The notes below the pieces were generated by a model. It saw only the letters and a list, made by a program, of their open reading frames with translations, did no database searches and was not told the origin of the DNA. A stretch of 64,000 nt of DNA from Pasteurella bettyae CCUG 2042 (GTDB lineage Bacteria > Pseudomonadota > Gammaproteobacteria > Enterobacterales > Pasteurellaceae), in assembly GCF_000262245.1 (NCBI RefSeq), contig NZ_AJSX01000047.1, positions 62,001 to 126,000 on the forward strand, written 5' to 3'. Shown here one piece after another: positions 40,740 through 50,365 of the stretch. Both the position numbers and the translations under genes were made by a program. The first letter of the stretch is position 1, and each line of letters begins with the position of its first letter.

Positions 40740-41294
40740 TTATTTTAATAGGTGTTTTAGTTGATTAGAGCGTGCTGAATCTAATTTTTCCAGTTGAGAA
40801 ATCGCATGTTCGAAAAGTGCGGTATTTTTTGCAGAAATTGAACAAAGTGCAATGTTTTCATAACTATCTGCTTGGTGATAGTAATTAGGAGAAGCTAGCG
40901 CTTGCTCAAATTGTTGATAGGCTGCAGAATATTCACCTTGTGTGCATAGAAATGCACCATAATTGTTATGTACGTCACCTTGTTGATTATCTATATCTAA
41001 CGCTTTCTGATAATGTTGTTTGGTTTGTTGAATATTACCTTGCTGTTGATAAAAATAAGCTAAAGCTGAATAAACTAAATAATATTGAGGTGCATGTTCT
41101 AAGGCTTTATCAAAATTTTGTTTAGCGAGGCTGGGATTTTGTTGGTTTAGGTAAGCCAGCCCTAATTCAATACGAGCTTTGGCTGCTTGTTGTTTAGCAA
41201 GTTGTTCAGAGCTCAGTTTAGGTGTAGAGCTACAAGCAGCAAGAAATAAGGCGAAAAGTGCGGTAGCAATTTGAAAAATTTTATATAACATCAT
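40740..41294 (-). CDS. pilW: Type IV pilus biogenesis/stability lipoprotein PilW (PilF)
   Basis: TPR pilotin-like lipoprotein that helps PilQ secretin assembly where type IV pili are made. In Pasteurellaceae this is relevant to DNA uptake. A lipoprotein signal ends at LAAC (Cys21), followed by tetratricopeptide repeats (about 35-180: ARIELGLAYLNQQNPSLAK, YLVYSALAYFYQQQGN). The length (184) is shorter than E. coli PilF by some 60 residues. It lies between rlmN and rodZ as in other gammaproteobacteria. Two uptake signals are embedded. Confidence 0.85.
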   Translation of the reverse strand: MMLYKIFQIATALFALFLAACSSTPKLSSEQLAKQQAAKARIELGLAYLNQQNPSLAKQNFDKALEHAPQYYLVYSALAYFYQQQGNIQQTKQHYQKALDIDNQQGDVHNNYGAFLCTQGEYSAAYQQFEQALASPNYYHQADSYENIALCSISAKNTALFEHAISQLEKLDSARSNQLKHLLK

Positions 41295-41307
41295 TTCTCC
41301 TTATCCA

Positions 41308-41340
41308 TTTAAAGAAAAGGCCTCTAAATGAGAAGCCTTT
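41308..41340 (-). terminator. Terminator after rlmN
   Basis: AAAGGCTTCT pairs with AGAGGCCTTT (one mismatch, 4-6 base loop) on the minus strand, followed by TCTTT. It lies between rlmN and pilW and is imperfect. Confidence 0.6.
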
Positions 41341-41348
41341 CATATGTA

Positions 41349-42464
41349 TTATTGTACTTGTACGTTAATGTTTTGACCAAATTGACGTTTCGCCGCAGTA
41401 CGCTTGGTTCGGTCGATAACCTCACCTGCTAATTGCCCACAAGCTGCATCAATGTCATCGCCACGAGTTTTGCGTACAATTACAGTAAAACCATATTCCA
41501 TTAATGTTTTTTGGAATTTATCCACCCTCGTGTTAGAACTTTTGCCATAAGGGGCTTCAGGGAACGGATTCCATGGAATTAAGTTAATTTTACATGGCGT
41601 ATTTTTTAATACTTCTGCTAATTGATGAGCGTGTTCAATGCTATCATTAACATGGTCTAGCATCACATATTCAATGGTGACTTTTCCATGGTTTGCATTA
41701 GATACTGTTAAATAACGATTTACGCTATCAATCAACATTTTAATATTGTATTTTTTATTAATTGGCACAATTTCATCACGTAATTCATCATTTGGTGCAT
41801 GTAATGAAATAGCGAGAGCTACATCAATCATTCCGCTTAAATTATCCAATGCAGGCACTACGCCTGAAGTAGAAAGGGTGACACGGCGTTTTGATAGTCC
41901 ATATGCAAAATCATCTAACATAATTTCCATGGCGGGCACCACATTTGCCACATTTAATAGAGGCTCACCCATTCCCATCATAACCACATTAGTAATTGGA
42001 CGAATGCCGGTGACACCAAATTCTCCAATCACTTTGGAAGCACGCCATACTTGGCCAATAATTTCTGATACCGTTAAATTACGATTAAAGCCTTGTTGTG
42101 CCGTAGAACAGAATGTACAAGCTAATGCACAACCTACTTGTGATGAAACACATAAAGTGGCACGATCAGCTTCAGGAATATATACGGTTTCAATTTGTTG
42201 ATCACCTACTTGCATAGCCCATTTTATAGTGCCATCAGAAGAACGTTGTTCTACTGCAATTTCAGGGGCTTTGATTTCTGCAACAGTCTTTAATTTATCT
42301 CTAAGTTTCTTATTAATATTCGTCATATTGTCGAAGTTATCTTCGCCAAAATGATAGATCCATTTAACTAATTGATCTGCACGAAATGGTTTTTCACCTA
42401 ACTCTTTGAAAAATTCACGCATTTGCTGGCGAGTTAAGTTCATTAAATTGATTTTTTCTGACAT
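41349..42464 (-). CDS. rlmN: Dual-specificity RNA methyltransferase RlmN
   Basis: Radical-SAM enzyme methylating C2 of A2503 in 23S rRNA and A37 in some tRNAs. The cluster motif is [25 protein letters not shown] and [12 protein letters not shown] follow, and DIDAACGQL holds the C-terminal catalytic cysteine. The start at 42464 ([15 protein letters not shown]) is supported by GAGG five bases upstream; the longer frame is not family-like. 371 residues. Confidence 0.97.
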   Translation of the reverse strand: MSEKINLMNLTRQQMREFFKELGEKPFRADQLVKWIYHFGEDNFDNMTNINKKLRDKLKTVAEIKAPEIAVEQRSSDGTIKWAMQVGDQQIETVYIPEADRATLCVSSQVGCALACTFCSTAQQGFNRNLTVSEIIGQVWRASKVIGEFGVTGIRPITNVVMMGMGEPLLNVANVVPAMEIMLDDFAYGLSKRRVTLSTSGVVPALDNLSGMIDVALAISLHAPNDELRDEIVPINKKYNIKMLIDSVNRYLTVSNANHGKVTIEYVMLDHVNDSIEHAHQLAEVLKNTPCKINLIPWNPFPEAPYGKSSNTRVDKFQKTLMEYGFTVIVRKTRGDDIDAACGQLAGEVIDRTKRTAAKRQFGQNINVQVQ

Positions 42465-42710
42465 GTTGCCTCGAATGGTCTCGTTATTACACGTTGCGAC
42501 GTATTTAAAGGCGAACATTCTACTCATTTATTTAGCTCTAATCTATCAATTTCCTTAAATTTATAGAATTTTAACCGCACTTTTTTGTGATTTAGATTCC
42601 AATTTTTAAATAAATAGTTCGGAATATAAATACTGACTGATGATTATCTGCTCAAGGATAAATTTGCGTGTGAACAAATATCAATAAGAGATATTTAGTT
42701 TAGTGATAAG

Positions 42711-44096
42711 TTATAGTGGTAATTTCATGGTCACTTTTAAGCCACCAAGTTTACTGCGAGAGGCCATAATTTCACCATGATGTTGTTGAATAATATTTTT
42801 TACGATAGCCAAGCCTAGTCCAGTTCCGCCTGTACTACGTGTACGAGCAGTATCAATTCGATAGAATGGAATAAATATTTTACTATATTCTTCATCAGGA
42901 ATGCCCGGTCCATTATCATCAATACAAATGCAAAGGGTATAGAGCTCTAATGAAAATGTGATATTGACAGTATTATTGGTATATTTTAAAGCATTGCGTA
43001 GGATATTTTCTAAAGCGCTTGCTAAAGATTGTTGGTTACCTGTAATAGTATATTTTTCAGGAGATGGAATTTTATAAATTACATTAAAGTTAATATTTCG
43101 TTGTTCTGCTTCAAATTTGGTATCTTCAATGACTTCTTCCCAGAACTCAGTAATTTGGAAGGTATCACGTTCCAGCTGTGCTTTTAATTGGTTACGAGAT
43201 AACGCCAGCAAATCATTAATCATATTATCTAAACGTTCAGTTTCTGTTTCAATTCTTTTTATTTCATTGGATTCTCCTTGACAGCGACGTATAAGTGCAG
43301 CCGCTAATTGTAAGCGTGTTAGTGGTGTTCTTAGTTCATGAGAAATGGAATACAGTAAAGACTGACGTGTTGAAAGCAAATCATCAAGTGCTTCTGTCAT
43401 TTTATTAAAACTTCTGCTCAGTTGGCGCAATTCTTCAGGGCCTTGTTGCTCTAATTCTTTATGTTTAGTAAAGTCCCCTAATGTCACGGCACTAGCAAAC
43501 TGTTGTAATTTACGTACTGGACGAGTAATGTTCCAAGCTAACCACCATAAAAATGGAGAAGATAACAACATGATAAGCAAGATCATAATAGCAGGATGAT
43601 CAAACATAAAGCTTAAGGCTTCTTGTTGTGGATTCACTTTTTTTACGAAATAAAGTAAAAAAGGTTCATCTGTTCGACTATTGGTATGCACAATAAAAGG
43701 CCCTGCGAGCTGAATATTATCAAAGTTTTTAACTAAGGGTCTAGCTGTGTTATTTGATTGCACAACAAATTGTCTTACTGCATTTAATTCATTATTTTTT
43801 GCACCAATAATACTATTATTTTTGTCAACTAAGATCGGGTGAATAGAATCTGCTGAATCTACTGACAATTTAGACGGGGCAATCAATAAATGCGAGATTT
43901 GGTTATTTCGAATTGAGGTGACGATTTGTTTTTGATAGGCTGCTAATTCGTCATTTTTGAGTTCTTTATATATACGATTATCAAGACTCGGAATAAAAAA
44001 TGCTAAAAGCAATAAGATGGTTAGGGTAAACCAGAAAAATGCAAAAATTTGTGCAGTAATAGATTGTAAATTATTTTGCATTTTTCTAATTAACAT
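42711..44096 (-). CDS. cpxA: Envelope-stress sensor histidine kinase CpxA
   Basis: Inner-membrane sensor of envelope protein misfolding that phosphorylates CpxR. An N-terminal membrane segment (about 12-32, QIFAFFWFTL) and a periplasmic sensor region (about 33-150) are followed by a second segment and a HAMP domain (NITRPVRKLQQFASAV). The phosphoacceptor box is SHELRTPLTRL, and the ATPase domain ends with DNGPGIP and GGTGLGLAIV. Start is uncertain: ATG 44096 was chosen; a GTG at 44123 adds nine residues. It follows cpxR by 18-45 bases. Confidence 0.93.
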   Translation of the reverse strand: MLIRKMQNNLQSITAQIFAFFWFTLTILLLLAFFIPSLDNRIYKELKNDELAAYQKQIVTSIRNNQISHLLIAPSKLSVDSADSIHPILVDKNNSIIGAKNNELNAVRQFVVQSNNTARPLVKNFDNIQLAGPFIVHTNSRTDEPFLLYFVKKVNPQQEALSFMFDHPAIMILLIMLLSSPFLWWLAWNITRPVRKLQQFASAVTLGDFTKHKELEQQGPEELRQLSRSFNKMTEALDDLLSTRQSLLYSISHELRTPLTRLQLAAALIRRCQGESNEIKRIETETERLDNMINDLLALSRNQLKAQLERDTFQITEFWEEVIEDTKFEAEQRNINFNVIYKIPSPEKYTITGNQQSLASALENILRNALKYTNNTVNITFSLELYTLCICIDDNGPGIPDEEYSKIFIPFYRIDTARTRSTGGTGLGLAIVKNIIQQHHGEIMASRSKLGGLKVTMKLPL

Positions 44097-44141
44097 AGAT
44101 TTTTCAACTAGCTGGTATATCACTAAAAGGAATTAACGAGG

Positions 44142-44861
44142 TTACTCCGTTAAAAGGATGTAACCTCGACCACGTAAGGTTTTAAACCAAGGTAGATTAT
44201 CTTTTCGAGCTGGGAGTTTTTTGCGTAGGTTTGACATATGCATATCAATTGCTCGATCAAATGGTGTAAGACGTTTACCTAATGCTTCTAAACTCAACAA
44301 CTCACGGGATAAGACTTCACCAGGATTTTTGATCAGAATTTGTAGTAAAGCAAATTCAGTACCAGTCAAATCAAGGCTTTGATCTTGATAAACAGCTTGT
44401 TGGCGTCCTGGATATAATGTTAAACCATAAAACTCAATAGTTTTTCGTTCATCTTGAGTGTTGGTATTTTCTTCTGTTGTTGAGGATTGCATTGATGCTG
44501 TTTGGCTACTACGTCTTAGAATCGCTTTTACTCGAGCAACAAGTTCACGATCGTTAAACGGTTTCGGAACGTAATCATCAGCACCAAGTTCTAAACCGAG
44601 TACTCGATCAATATCATCTCCTCTTGCCGTAAGCATTAATACGGGAGTCATATAGGACTTTCTTAAACGTTTTAATGTTTCTATCCCATTTAGTACTGGC
44701 ATCATGATATCCAAAAGTACTAAATCATAACTATTATCAAGTTTTTTTAATGCTTCTTCGCCATTATGAGCAACATTGATTTCAAAACCTTCTAACGATA
44801 ATAATTCAGAAAGTAATTCTGTCAGTTCTACATCATCATCCACTAATAAAAGTTTAGGCAT
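44142..44861 (-). CDS. cpxR: Response regulator CpxR
   Basis: OmpR-type regulator of the envelope-stress response. The receiver domain has the acidic pair in LLVDDD, phosphorylation site Asp51 (LLDIMMP), the switch Thr, and the conserved Lys in YVPKPFNDREL. A Gln/Thr-rich linker leads to a winged-helix DNA-binding domain (LDLTGTEFALLQIL, GRGYILL). 239 residues. bamE ends 21 bases upstream of its start, so bamE-cpxR-cpxA is probably one transcript. Confidence 0.95.
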   Translation of the reverse strand: MPKLLLVDDDVELTELLSELLSLEGFEINVAHNGEEALKKLDNSYDLVLLDIMMPVLNGIETLKRLRKSYMTPVLMLTARGDDIDRVLGLELGADDYVPKPFNDRELVARVKAILRRSSQTASMQSSTTEENTNTQDERKTIEFYGLTLYPGRQQAVYQDQSLDLTGTEFALLQILIKNPGEVLSRELLSLEALGKRLTPFDRAIDMHMSNLRKKLPARKDNLPWFKTLRGRGYILLTE

Positions 44862-44882
44862 AATTAATTCCTTGTTATGGGA

Positions 44883-45296
44883 TTATTTCCAAAATTGCCA
44901 CCAACTCGATTTTTCTGGTGTAGGTGCAGTAATATTTACGTTATTGATCTTTTGTTTTGCTTCATCAGGCAAAGGTTTATCAAGATCAAAATTTGTGACC
45001 GTACCTTGTTGATTAAAATTGACTTGTAAAGTATGTTGAATTGGATCTTCATAACTTTTTTGTTGTAAGTATACGTAATACCAAGTATTTGTCGTAAATG
45101 GATCAATTAATACAGGTGTACCTAGTAAATATTGAACTTGTTGACGTGTCATTCGTGCTTGCAATTGAGAAACTGTGGAGGCTTCTAAATAGTTTCCTTG
45201 TGGAACATCAACTCGATAAACCACTTTACTAATGGTTGAGCAAGAGGTTACACCTAATGCTAAAACAAGTGTGGTAATAATAGGGGTAATTTGCAT
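44883..45296 (-). CDS. bamE: Outer-membrane assembly lipoprotein BamE (SmpA)
   Basis: Small lipoprotein of the BAM complex. A lipoprotein signal ends at GVTSC (about residue 19). The BamE fold follows: YRVDVPQGNYLEASTVSQLQ, RMTRQQVQYLLGTPVLID and NTWYYVYLQ. The start at 45296 (MQITPIITTLVLAL) is used because the longer frame puts polar residues before the signal and AAGGT precedes this ATG. The product is 137 residues. It is first in an operon with cpxRA. Confidence 0.92.
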   Translation of the reverse strand: MQITPIITTLVLALGVTSCSTISKVVYRVDVPQGNYLEASTVSQLQARMTRQQVQYLLGTPVLIDPFTTNTWYYVYLQQKSYEDPIQHTLQVNFNQQGTVTNFDLDKPLPDEAKQKINNVNITAPTPEKSSWWQFWK

Positions 45297-45366
45297 GGTA
45301 TTTACCTTTTTTGTATTTATTGTGCAAAACATTTTCATCATACCTAAACTTAGCTAAATTGCCAAA

Positions 45367-46422
45367 TTAATTCTGTTCCTTTATAAGCCGTTGTAACTGA
45401 TCTTTTAAATTTGCAGGCAGGCCATTGATGGTTAATGTATCTTGGGCTTCATTCCAAATAATCCGATTATTTAGGAGTTCAGCATCAAAGCTAATTGTTA
45501 CCCCTTTGCCTGAACCAGAGAATTTGGTGAGTGATTTTAATGCAGATCGAACAGGAGGGATGCTTTGTTCTAAACCATATTCCTGTGTGGTTGCAAAATC
45601 GGCAAAAGGTTGTTCGTTTAGAGTCGGCATACTTTCTGAAAGTTCCCTTAACTCAATATCATCTCCCGCATTGATTTGTTCTTTACAATAGTCAAAAACT
45701 TGTTTTTTTACGGCTTGAGATTGAGCCGTTGTGAGATCGCCTTGTTCACAATAATCATTCACAGCTTGTAATAAACATTGGTTTTGTAATTGCGGATTCA
45801 AACCTTCTTCTGCTCCCAGAAAATCCATAAAAAAGTCTCCAATTTTACGGCCAACTCGTCCTTTAATAAAAGTAAGATAGCGATTAGAATGTGCATTTAC
45901 TTGTAGATCAGTTAAATTAATCCGTGCTGCAATATCAAATTGATTAATATTAAGATATTGAGTACGTTGGATTTCAAGATTATCATCTACTAATACACTT
46001 GTGCGACTATCAAGTAGGGCAATAAACAGATAATCTGTGGCTAAAAAATTATATTGACAAAGCACAAAGGTACCACTTTCAGCAAAGGCATATTGAGCTA
46101 GTTCATTAGCTAATTGTTGTGCTGCATGATGGCTAAATGGAAGAAACTCAACTTCTTGTTCTAATAAGCGATTAAGTGCTTGAGCAAAGTTTGATTGTTC
46201 TTGGAAAATCCCATAAGCCTTAGTTTTATTTTGATAGGCTTGATGTAATTCCAACATGAATTGCTCTATTTCTGTGTTAATCGGCAATAATTGTTCACGT
46301 AGGACAGTATGCAATGGAGAATGTGTTTCTCCTTCAGTTGACGCCAATTCGGTTGTATTAGCTGTGGTGGATGTTGATTTAATAATTTGATGTAAAACAA
46401 TTTGATTAACAGTAATGCTCAT
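45367..46422 (-). CDS. yejK: Nucleoid-associated protein YejK (NdpA)
   Basis: Abundant DNA-binding nucleoid protein family of mostly unknown role. The start [13 protein letters not shown] and the central [20 protein letters not shown] and [17 protein letters not shown] stretches are typical. At 351 residues it is slightly longer than the E. coli protein, with a Thr/Ser-rich insertion near residues 18-33. It is divergent from yejL-yejM, the conserved layout. Confidence 0.93.
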   Translation of the reverse strand: MSITVNQIVLHQIIKSTSTTANTTELASTEGETHSPLHTVLREQLLPINTEIEQFMLELHQAYQNKTKAYGIFQEQSNFAQALNRLLEQEVEFLPFSHHAAQQLANELAQYAFAESGTFVLCQYNFLATDYLFIALLDSRTSVLVDDNLEIQRTQYLNINQFDIAARINLTDLQVNAHSNRYLTFIKGRVGRKIGDFFMDFLGAEEGLNPQLQNQCLLQAVNDYCEQGDLTTAQSQAVKKQVFDYCKEQINAGDDIELRELSESMPTLNEQPFADFATTQEYGLEQSIPPVRSALKSLTKFSGSGKGVTISFDAELLNNRIIWNEAQDTLTINGLPANLKDQLQRLIKEQN

Positions 46423-46559
46423 TGTTGTTCCAAGTAGATGATATAAAAAATTTACTTTATTATAACCGCACTTTTTTTACGATAAAGTAGAAAATATGCT
46501 AGGATCTGAAAAATTATCAGGTAAAATATTTATTTACTCAAATTTTAATTGGTTAAAAC

Positions 46560-46784
46560 ATGGCAACGCATTCAAAATATCAAGATAAACAAGTAGATGC
46601 AATTTTAAATGACATGATTCAAGTGCTAGAAAAGCATAAAGCTCCTGTAGATTTATCTCTTATTGTATTAGGTCATATGGTCACAAATTTACTGACCAGT
46701 AGTGTGGGAACAAACCAACGTACTGCATTAGCACAAGCATTTTCTGATGCGCTTTTAAATTCAGTAAAAACAAAAAATCATTAA
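46560..46784 (+). CDS. yejL: YejL family protein (UPF0352)
   Basis: Conserved 74-residue helical protein without assigned function. The stretches YQDKQVDAILNDMIQVLEKH, LGHMVTNLL and AQAFSDALLNSV match the family. It precedes yejM by 20 bases and is divergent from yejK, the common yejK/yejL-yejM arrangement. Confidence 0.92.
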   Translation: MATHSKYQDKQVDAILNDMIQVLEKHKAPVDLSLIVLGHMVTNLLTSSVGTNQRTALAQAFSDALLNSVKTKNH

Positions 46785-46803
46785 CACATAGGCTTAGTCA
46801 ATA

Positions 46804-48585
46804 GTGAAGCTCATTAAAAACGGCAAACAATATCGTGAAGCAATCTCACAGAAAATCTCGTGGGGGCATTGGTTCACGCTTTTTAATATTATTTGGGCAA
46901 TTTTAATTGGTTCTCGTTATGCATTTATTATTGATTGGCCTGCCACCCTTTTAGGTAAGATTTATTTCTTTATCAGTATTCTGGGACACTTTAGTTTTGT
47001 CGTGTTTACTGGCTATTTATTGATTATTTTTCCTTTGAGTTTTCTCATTAAAAATAACCGCACTTTTCGAGGTGTTTCGGTTATTTTGGCAAGTATTAGT
47101 TTGACCTTATTGGTCATTGATACTGAGGTCTTTTCTCGTTTCTCACTACATTTGTCTTCACTCGTTTGGAATTTATTGGTGAATCCTGAAGATGGTGAGC
47201 TGTCTCGTGATTGGCAAATTTTCTTTGCACCAATGCCAATTTTGTTATTGGCACAAATGATTTATTCTCGTTGGTCTTGGAATAAATTACGTAGCTTAGA
47301 ACGTCAAAAATGGATTCGTAAAGTGGGTTTTACGTTAGTGGCTATGTTTATTGCAACGCATTTGATTTATGCTTGGGCAGATGCCATGATTTATCGTCCT
47401 ATTACGATGCAAAAATCCAATTTCCCACTCTCTCATCCAATGACTGCCCGTACTTTTTTAGAGAAAAATGGCTTATTAGATAAATCTGAATATGAAGAGA
47501 CTGTTGAGCAACAAGGTCGGCCAGAAGCGGCTAATATTGATTATCCAAAACACAAATTAAACTATCAAGTGATGACAGAAAAACCGAATATTTTAATTAT
47601 TAATATTTCAGGTTTGCGTTATGATTCGATCATTGAGAGTAAGATGCCTGCACTTACCCAATTTGCAAAACAATCTACACAATTTATGAATCACTATAGT
47701 AGTGGTAATAATAACAATTTAGGCTTGGTCGGATTATTCTATGGGCTTAATTCACGTTATGCCGATTCGATACTGCAAAATAAAGCTGAGCCTGAACTCA
47801 TTAAAAAAATTCAAGCTGAACATTATCAATTGGGAATCTTTTCAGCAACTAATTTTAAAGATAGTTTATTTAAACAAGCTATTTTCCAAAAAATGAATTT
47901 ACCTAAGATTCAACTAGGCAATCAAAGTGCGGTTAAAAATTGGATAAATTGGTTAGATGTAGCACATCAAGAGCAACCTTGGTTTAGCTATTTAGATTTG
48001 GATCTGTTAACGCCGATTGAATCTCAGACTGAGCTTTCTGAACAAGCTGAAATGGAATTATATGACAATCAATTAAAAGATGCGGATACGCAACTGAATG
48101 CCGTGATTGAGCAATTAACCAATCGGAATTTATTAGATAATACACTTGTGTTGATTACTTCAAGCCATGGTCATGCTTTCCATTTGTCTAAAGAATCTCG
48201 TAAAGATTATTTTGGTTTAGATGAAATCCAAGTTCCGCTGATTATCCATTGGCAAGCTTTACCCGCTGGACAACAAAGTAAGTTAACCAGTCATACGGAT
48301 ATTGTATCTACGTTAATGCCAGAACTTTTTAAAGTTAACAACCCAATTTCTGATTATGCACAGGGTGAAAACCTTGCACAGGAAGCACGTAAAGCGGATT
48401 GGGTATTAGTGGGTAATTATCGTTGGAATGTGATTATTGTCTCTAATGGCAATCAGTATCATATTGATCGGAAAGGTCGTTATCAGAAATATAACGTTGA
48501 TTATGAGAAGGTATCTTCAACTCGTCCACCTTTAGGGCTATTCCTTGAAGTCTTTACTCAAAGTCGTTCATTTGTTGCAGAATAA
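46804..48585 (+). CDS. yejM: Inner-membrane sulfatase-fold protein YejM (PbgA/LapC)
   Basis: In E. coli this protein senses lipid A at the inner membrane and controls LpxC turnover through LapB. Five membrane segments in the first 190 residues are followed by a periplasmic sulfatase-like domain (NILIINISGLRYDSI, MNHYSSGNNNNLGLVGLFYG, LVLITSSHGHAF). Translation starts at GTG 46804 with a weak ribosome site. The product is 593 residues. Two uptake signals are embedded in the coding sequence. A terminator follows at once. Confidence 0.93.
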   Translation: MKLIKNGKQYREAISQKISWGHWFTLFNIIWAILIGSRYAFIIDWPATLLGKIYFFISILGHFSFVVFTGYLLIIFPLSFLIKNNRTFRGVSVILASISLTLLVIDTEVFSRFSLHLSSLVWNLLVNPEDGELSRDWQIFFAPMPILLLAQMIYSRWSWNKLRSLERQKWIRKVGFTLVAMFIATHLIYAWADAMIYRPITMQKSNFPLSHPMTARTFLEKNGLLDKSEYEETVEQQGRPEAANIDYPKHKLNYQVMTEKPNILIINISGLRYDSIIESKMPALTQFAKQSTQFMNHYSSGNNNNLGLVGLFYGLNSRYADSILQNKAEPELIKKIQAEHYQLGIFSATNFKDSLFKQAIFQKMNLPKIQLGNQSAVKNWINWLDVAHQEQPWFSYLDLDLLTPIESQTELSEQAEMELYDNQLKDADTQLNAVIEQLTNRNLLDNTLVLITSSHGHAFHLSKESRKDYFGLDEIQVPLIIHWQALPAGQQSKLTSHTDIVSTLMPELFKVNNPISDYAQGENLAQEARKADWVLVGNYRWNVIIVSNGNQYHIDRKGRYQKYNVDYEKVSSTRPPLGLFLEVFTQSRSFVAE

Positions 48586-48587
48586 TA

Positions 48588-48620
48588 GCATAGACCTATT
48601 TTTTAATAGGTCTTTGTTTA
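48588..48620 (+). terminator. Terminator of yejM
   Basis: AGACCTATT pairs with AATAGGTCT around a 4-base T loop, followed by TTGTTTATT. It lies directly after the yejM stop. Confidence 0.85.
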
Positions 48621-48708
48621 TTCTATAGGCATTTTTTAAAATCGACTGTATTTTTTATAGCCAAACATTTATACTACGAGTCTAGTACTAGATAAGGACT
48701 AGATAACA

Positions 48709-48870
48709 ATGTTATTAATCAAAAATCAGAGAATTTTTCATAACATTCTTCCCCTCAAAGCTAATCAACTTTTAGTTGTATTAACAGCCTGTCTTTTTTT
48801 AATTAATAACGCATTTGTTCTGTTCAATCCTATCAGTTTTTTTATTCATTCAAATACTGTTATGGAGTAA
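48709..48870 (+). CDS. Small membrane ORF (53 residues), possible remnant of a membrane enzyme
   Basis: An ATG at 48709 with AAGGA 10 bases upstream opens a 53-codon frame ending 2 bases before the amidohydrolase ATG. After a short basic N-terminus comes one strong membrane segment (about 20-47, LLVVLTACLFLINNAFVLF). It resembles the start of phosphoethanolamine transferases, so it may be what remains of a longer gene, or a real small membrane protein or leader coupled to the next gene. The SD GGAG of the amidohydrolase lies in its last codons. Upstream, ACTAGATAA occurs twice, 2 bases apart (48687 and 48698). Confidence 0.4.
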   Translation: MLLIKNQRIFHNILPLKANQLLVVLTACLFLINNAFVLFNPISFFIHSNTVME

Positions 48871-48872
48871 TC

Positions 48873-49862
48873 ATGAAAAATCATGTTCGCAGTTTTAAAA
48901 CCTATATTCGTGATGAGATTATCAAAAAAGGAGGATGGGTAAATTCACATGCACATGCAGATCGTGCATTTACCATGACCCCTGAAAAAATTGGGATATA
49001 TCACAATAGTAATCTTCAGCAAAAATGGGATTTGGTGGATGAAGTAAAACGAACTTCAAGTGTTGAGGATTATTATGCTCGTTTCTGTCAATCTATTGAA
49101 TTAATGATTTCTCAAGGTGTAACAGCATTTGGTACCTTTGTGGATGTTGATCCGATTTGTGAAGACAGAGCAATTATTGCGGCACATAAAGCACGAGATG
49201 TTTATAAAAATGATATTATTCTGAAATTTGCAAACCAAACCCTAAAAGGTGTTATTGAACCTACTGCTCGTAAATGGTTTGATATTGGTGCTGAGATGGT
49301 GGATATGATTGGTGGTTTACCTTATCGTGATGAAGTGGATTATGGACGGGGCCTAGAAGCCATGGATATCCTGTTAGATAAAGCGAAGTCATTAGGTATA
49401 ATGTGTCATGTGCATGTTGATCAATTTAATACTCCCACTGAAATTGAAACTGAACAACTTTGCGATAAAACTATTGAGCATGGTATGCAAGGTAGAGTGG
49501 TGGGTATTCATGGGATTTCAATTGGTGCCCATTCAAAAGAATATCGTTACAAACTCTATGAAAAAATGCGACAAGCACAAATGATGATGATCGCTTGCCC
49601 AATGGCATGGATTGATAGCCATCGTAAAGATGATTTACAACCTTTCCATAATGCTTTAACGCCCGCAGATGAAATGATTCCTGAGGGAATTACTGTTGCA
49701 TTAGGTACCGATAATATTTGTGATTATATGGTGCCTCTTTGTGAAGGAGATTTATGGCAAGAATTAAGTCTATTAGCCGCAGGTTGTCGTTTCCCACATT
49801 TAGATGCGATGGTGGATATTGCTAGTATTAATGGACGTAAAGTGTTGGGATTAGATATTTAA
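48873..49862 (+). CDS. Metal-dependent amidohydrolase, cytosine-deaminase-like
   Basis: Amidohydrolase-superfamily enzyme of 329 residues. The metal ligands of the cytosine/atrazine deaminase group are in place: His27 and His29 (NSHAHADRAF), His181 in CHVHVDQF, His213 in VVGIHGIS, and Asp280 in ALGTDNICD. The start ATG has GGAG 5 bases upstream. The substrate is unknown; a deaminated base or related amide is likely. It is about 60 residues shorter than E. coli CodA, mainly at the ends. A terminator follows. Confidence 0.85.
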   Translation: MKNHVRSFKTYIRDEIIKKGGWVNSHAHADRAFTMTPEKIGIYHNSNLQQKWDLVDEVKRTSSVEDYYARFCQSIELMISQGVTAFGTFVDVDPICEDRAIIAAHKARDVYKNDIILKFANQTLKGVIEPTARKWFDIGAEMVDMIGGLPYRDEVDYGRGLEAMDILLDKAKSLGIMCHVHVDQFNTPTEIETEQLCDKTIEHGMQGRVVGIHGISIGAHSKEYRYKLYEKMRQAQMMMIACPMAWIDSHRKDDLQPFHNALTPADEMIPEGITVALGTDNICDYMVPLCEGDLWQELSLLAAGCRFPHLDAMVDIASINGRKVLGLDI

Positions 49863-49911
49863 TATTGAACTATTCACACATCGGATCTGATTTTTTCTTT
49901 ATTCTATTGTC

Positions 49912-49946
49912 AAAAGATACGTTAGCTACTAATGTATCTTTTTTCA
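49912..49946 (+). terminator. Terminator of the amidohydrolase gene
   Basis: AAAAGATAC pairs with GTATCTTTT around a 13-base loop, continuing into a T run. It overlaps the region just before the next small gene. Confidence 0.7.
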
Positions 49947-49965
49947 TCTTTTTGGGGACGTTGAT

Positions 49966-50310
49966 GTGAGTAAAATAGGTCTATTTATCTTGTTTATTTC
50001 AGCACCGATGTTGGTGTTGGCAGTGTCATCTGCATTAAATAAAATGGGAAACCATGTTGGACAGTTGGGTGCTATGCCTTCAGCAGGGGAGAATTTGCCT
50101 ACTCAGGCACAATCAAATATCACTTTTAGCCAGCAGGTGGGGGCAACCCATGGACAAGATGGCGTTATTTATCATCAGATGGGCGAAGCTACCTATAGCA
50201 ATACAGGCAAAGTATATTATGATACAGGAAAGCATATTTATGCGAGTGATGCTTCATATTGCGTAAAAATTGGTGCTGTAACGCAATGTACCGCACCAAT
50301 AACGAAATAA
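49966..50310 (+). CDS. Small exported protein of unknown function
   Basis: GTG start with GGGGA about 8 bases upstream, giving 114 residues. A signal-peptide-like N-terminus (SKIGLFILFISAPMLVLAV) precedes a polar mature part rich in Gly, Gln, Thr and Tyr. Two short repeats of similar build are visible: GATHGQDGVIYHQMGEATY and GKVYYDTGKHIYASD. Two cysteines near the end (YCVKIG, TQCTAP) could form a disulfide. No family is recognised. It is isolated between two terminator/convergent regions. Confidence 0.7.
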   Translation: MSKIGLFILFISAPMLVLAVSSALNKMGNHVGQLGAMPSAGENLPTQAQSNITFSQQVGATHGQDGVIYHQMGEATYSNTGKVYYDTGKHIYASDASYCVKIGAVTQCTAPITK

Positions 50311-50365
50311 TATTTCAATAAAGAGCAGTAAACTATCCTTTGAAATTTTAATGTGCGGTCAGTTT

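Noticed and set aside
41746-42201. 151-codon open frame antisense to rlmN
   Set aside because: It lies wholly inside rlmN on the other strand, has no ribosome site, and its composition follows the codon pattern of rlmN.
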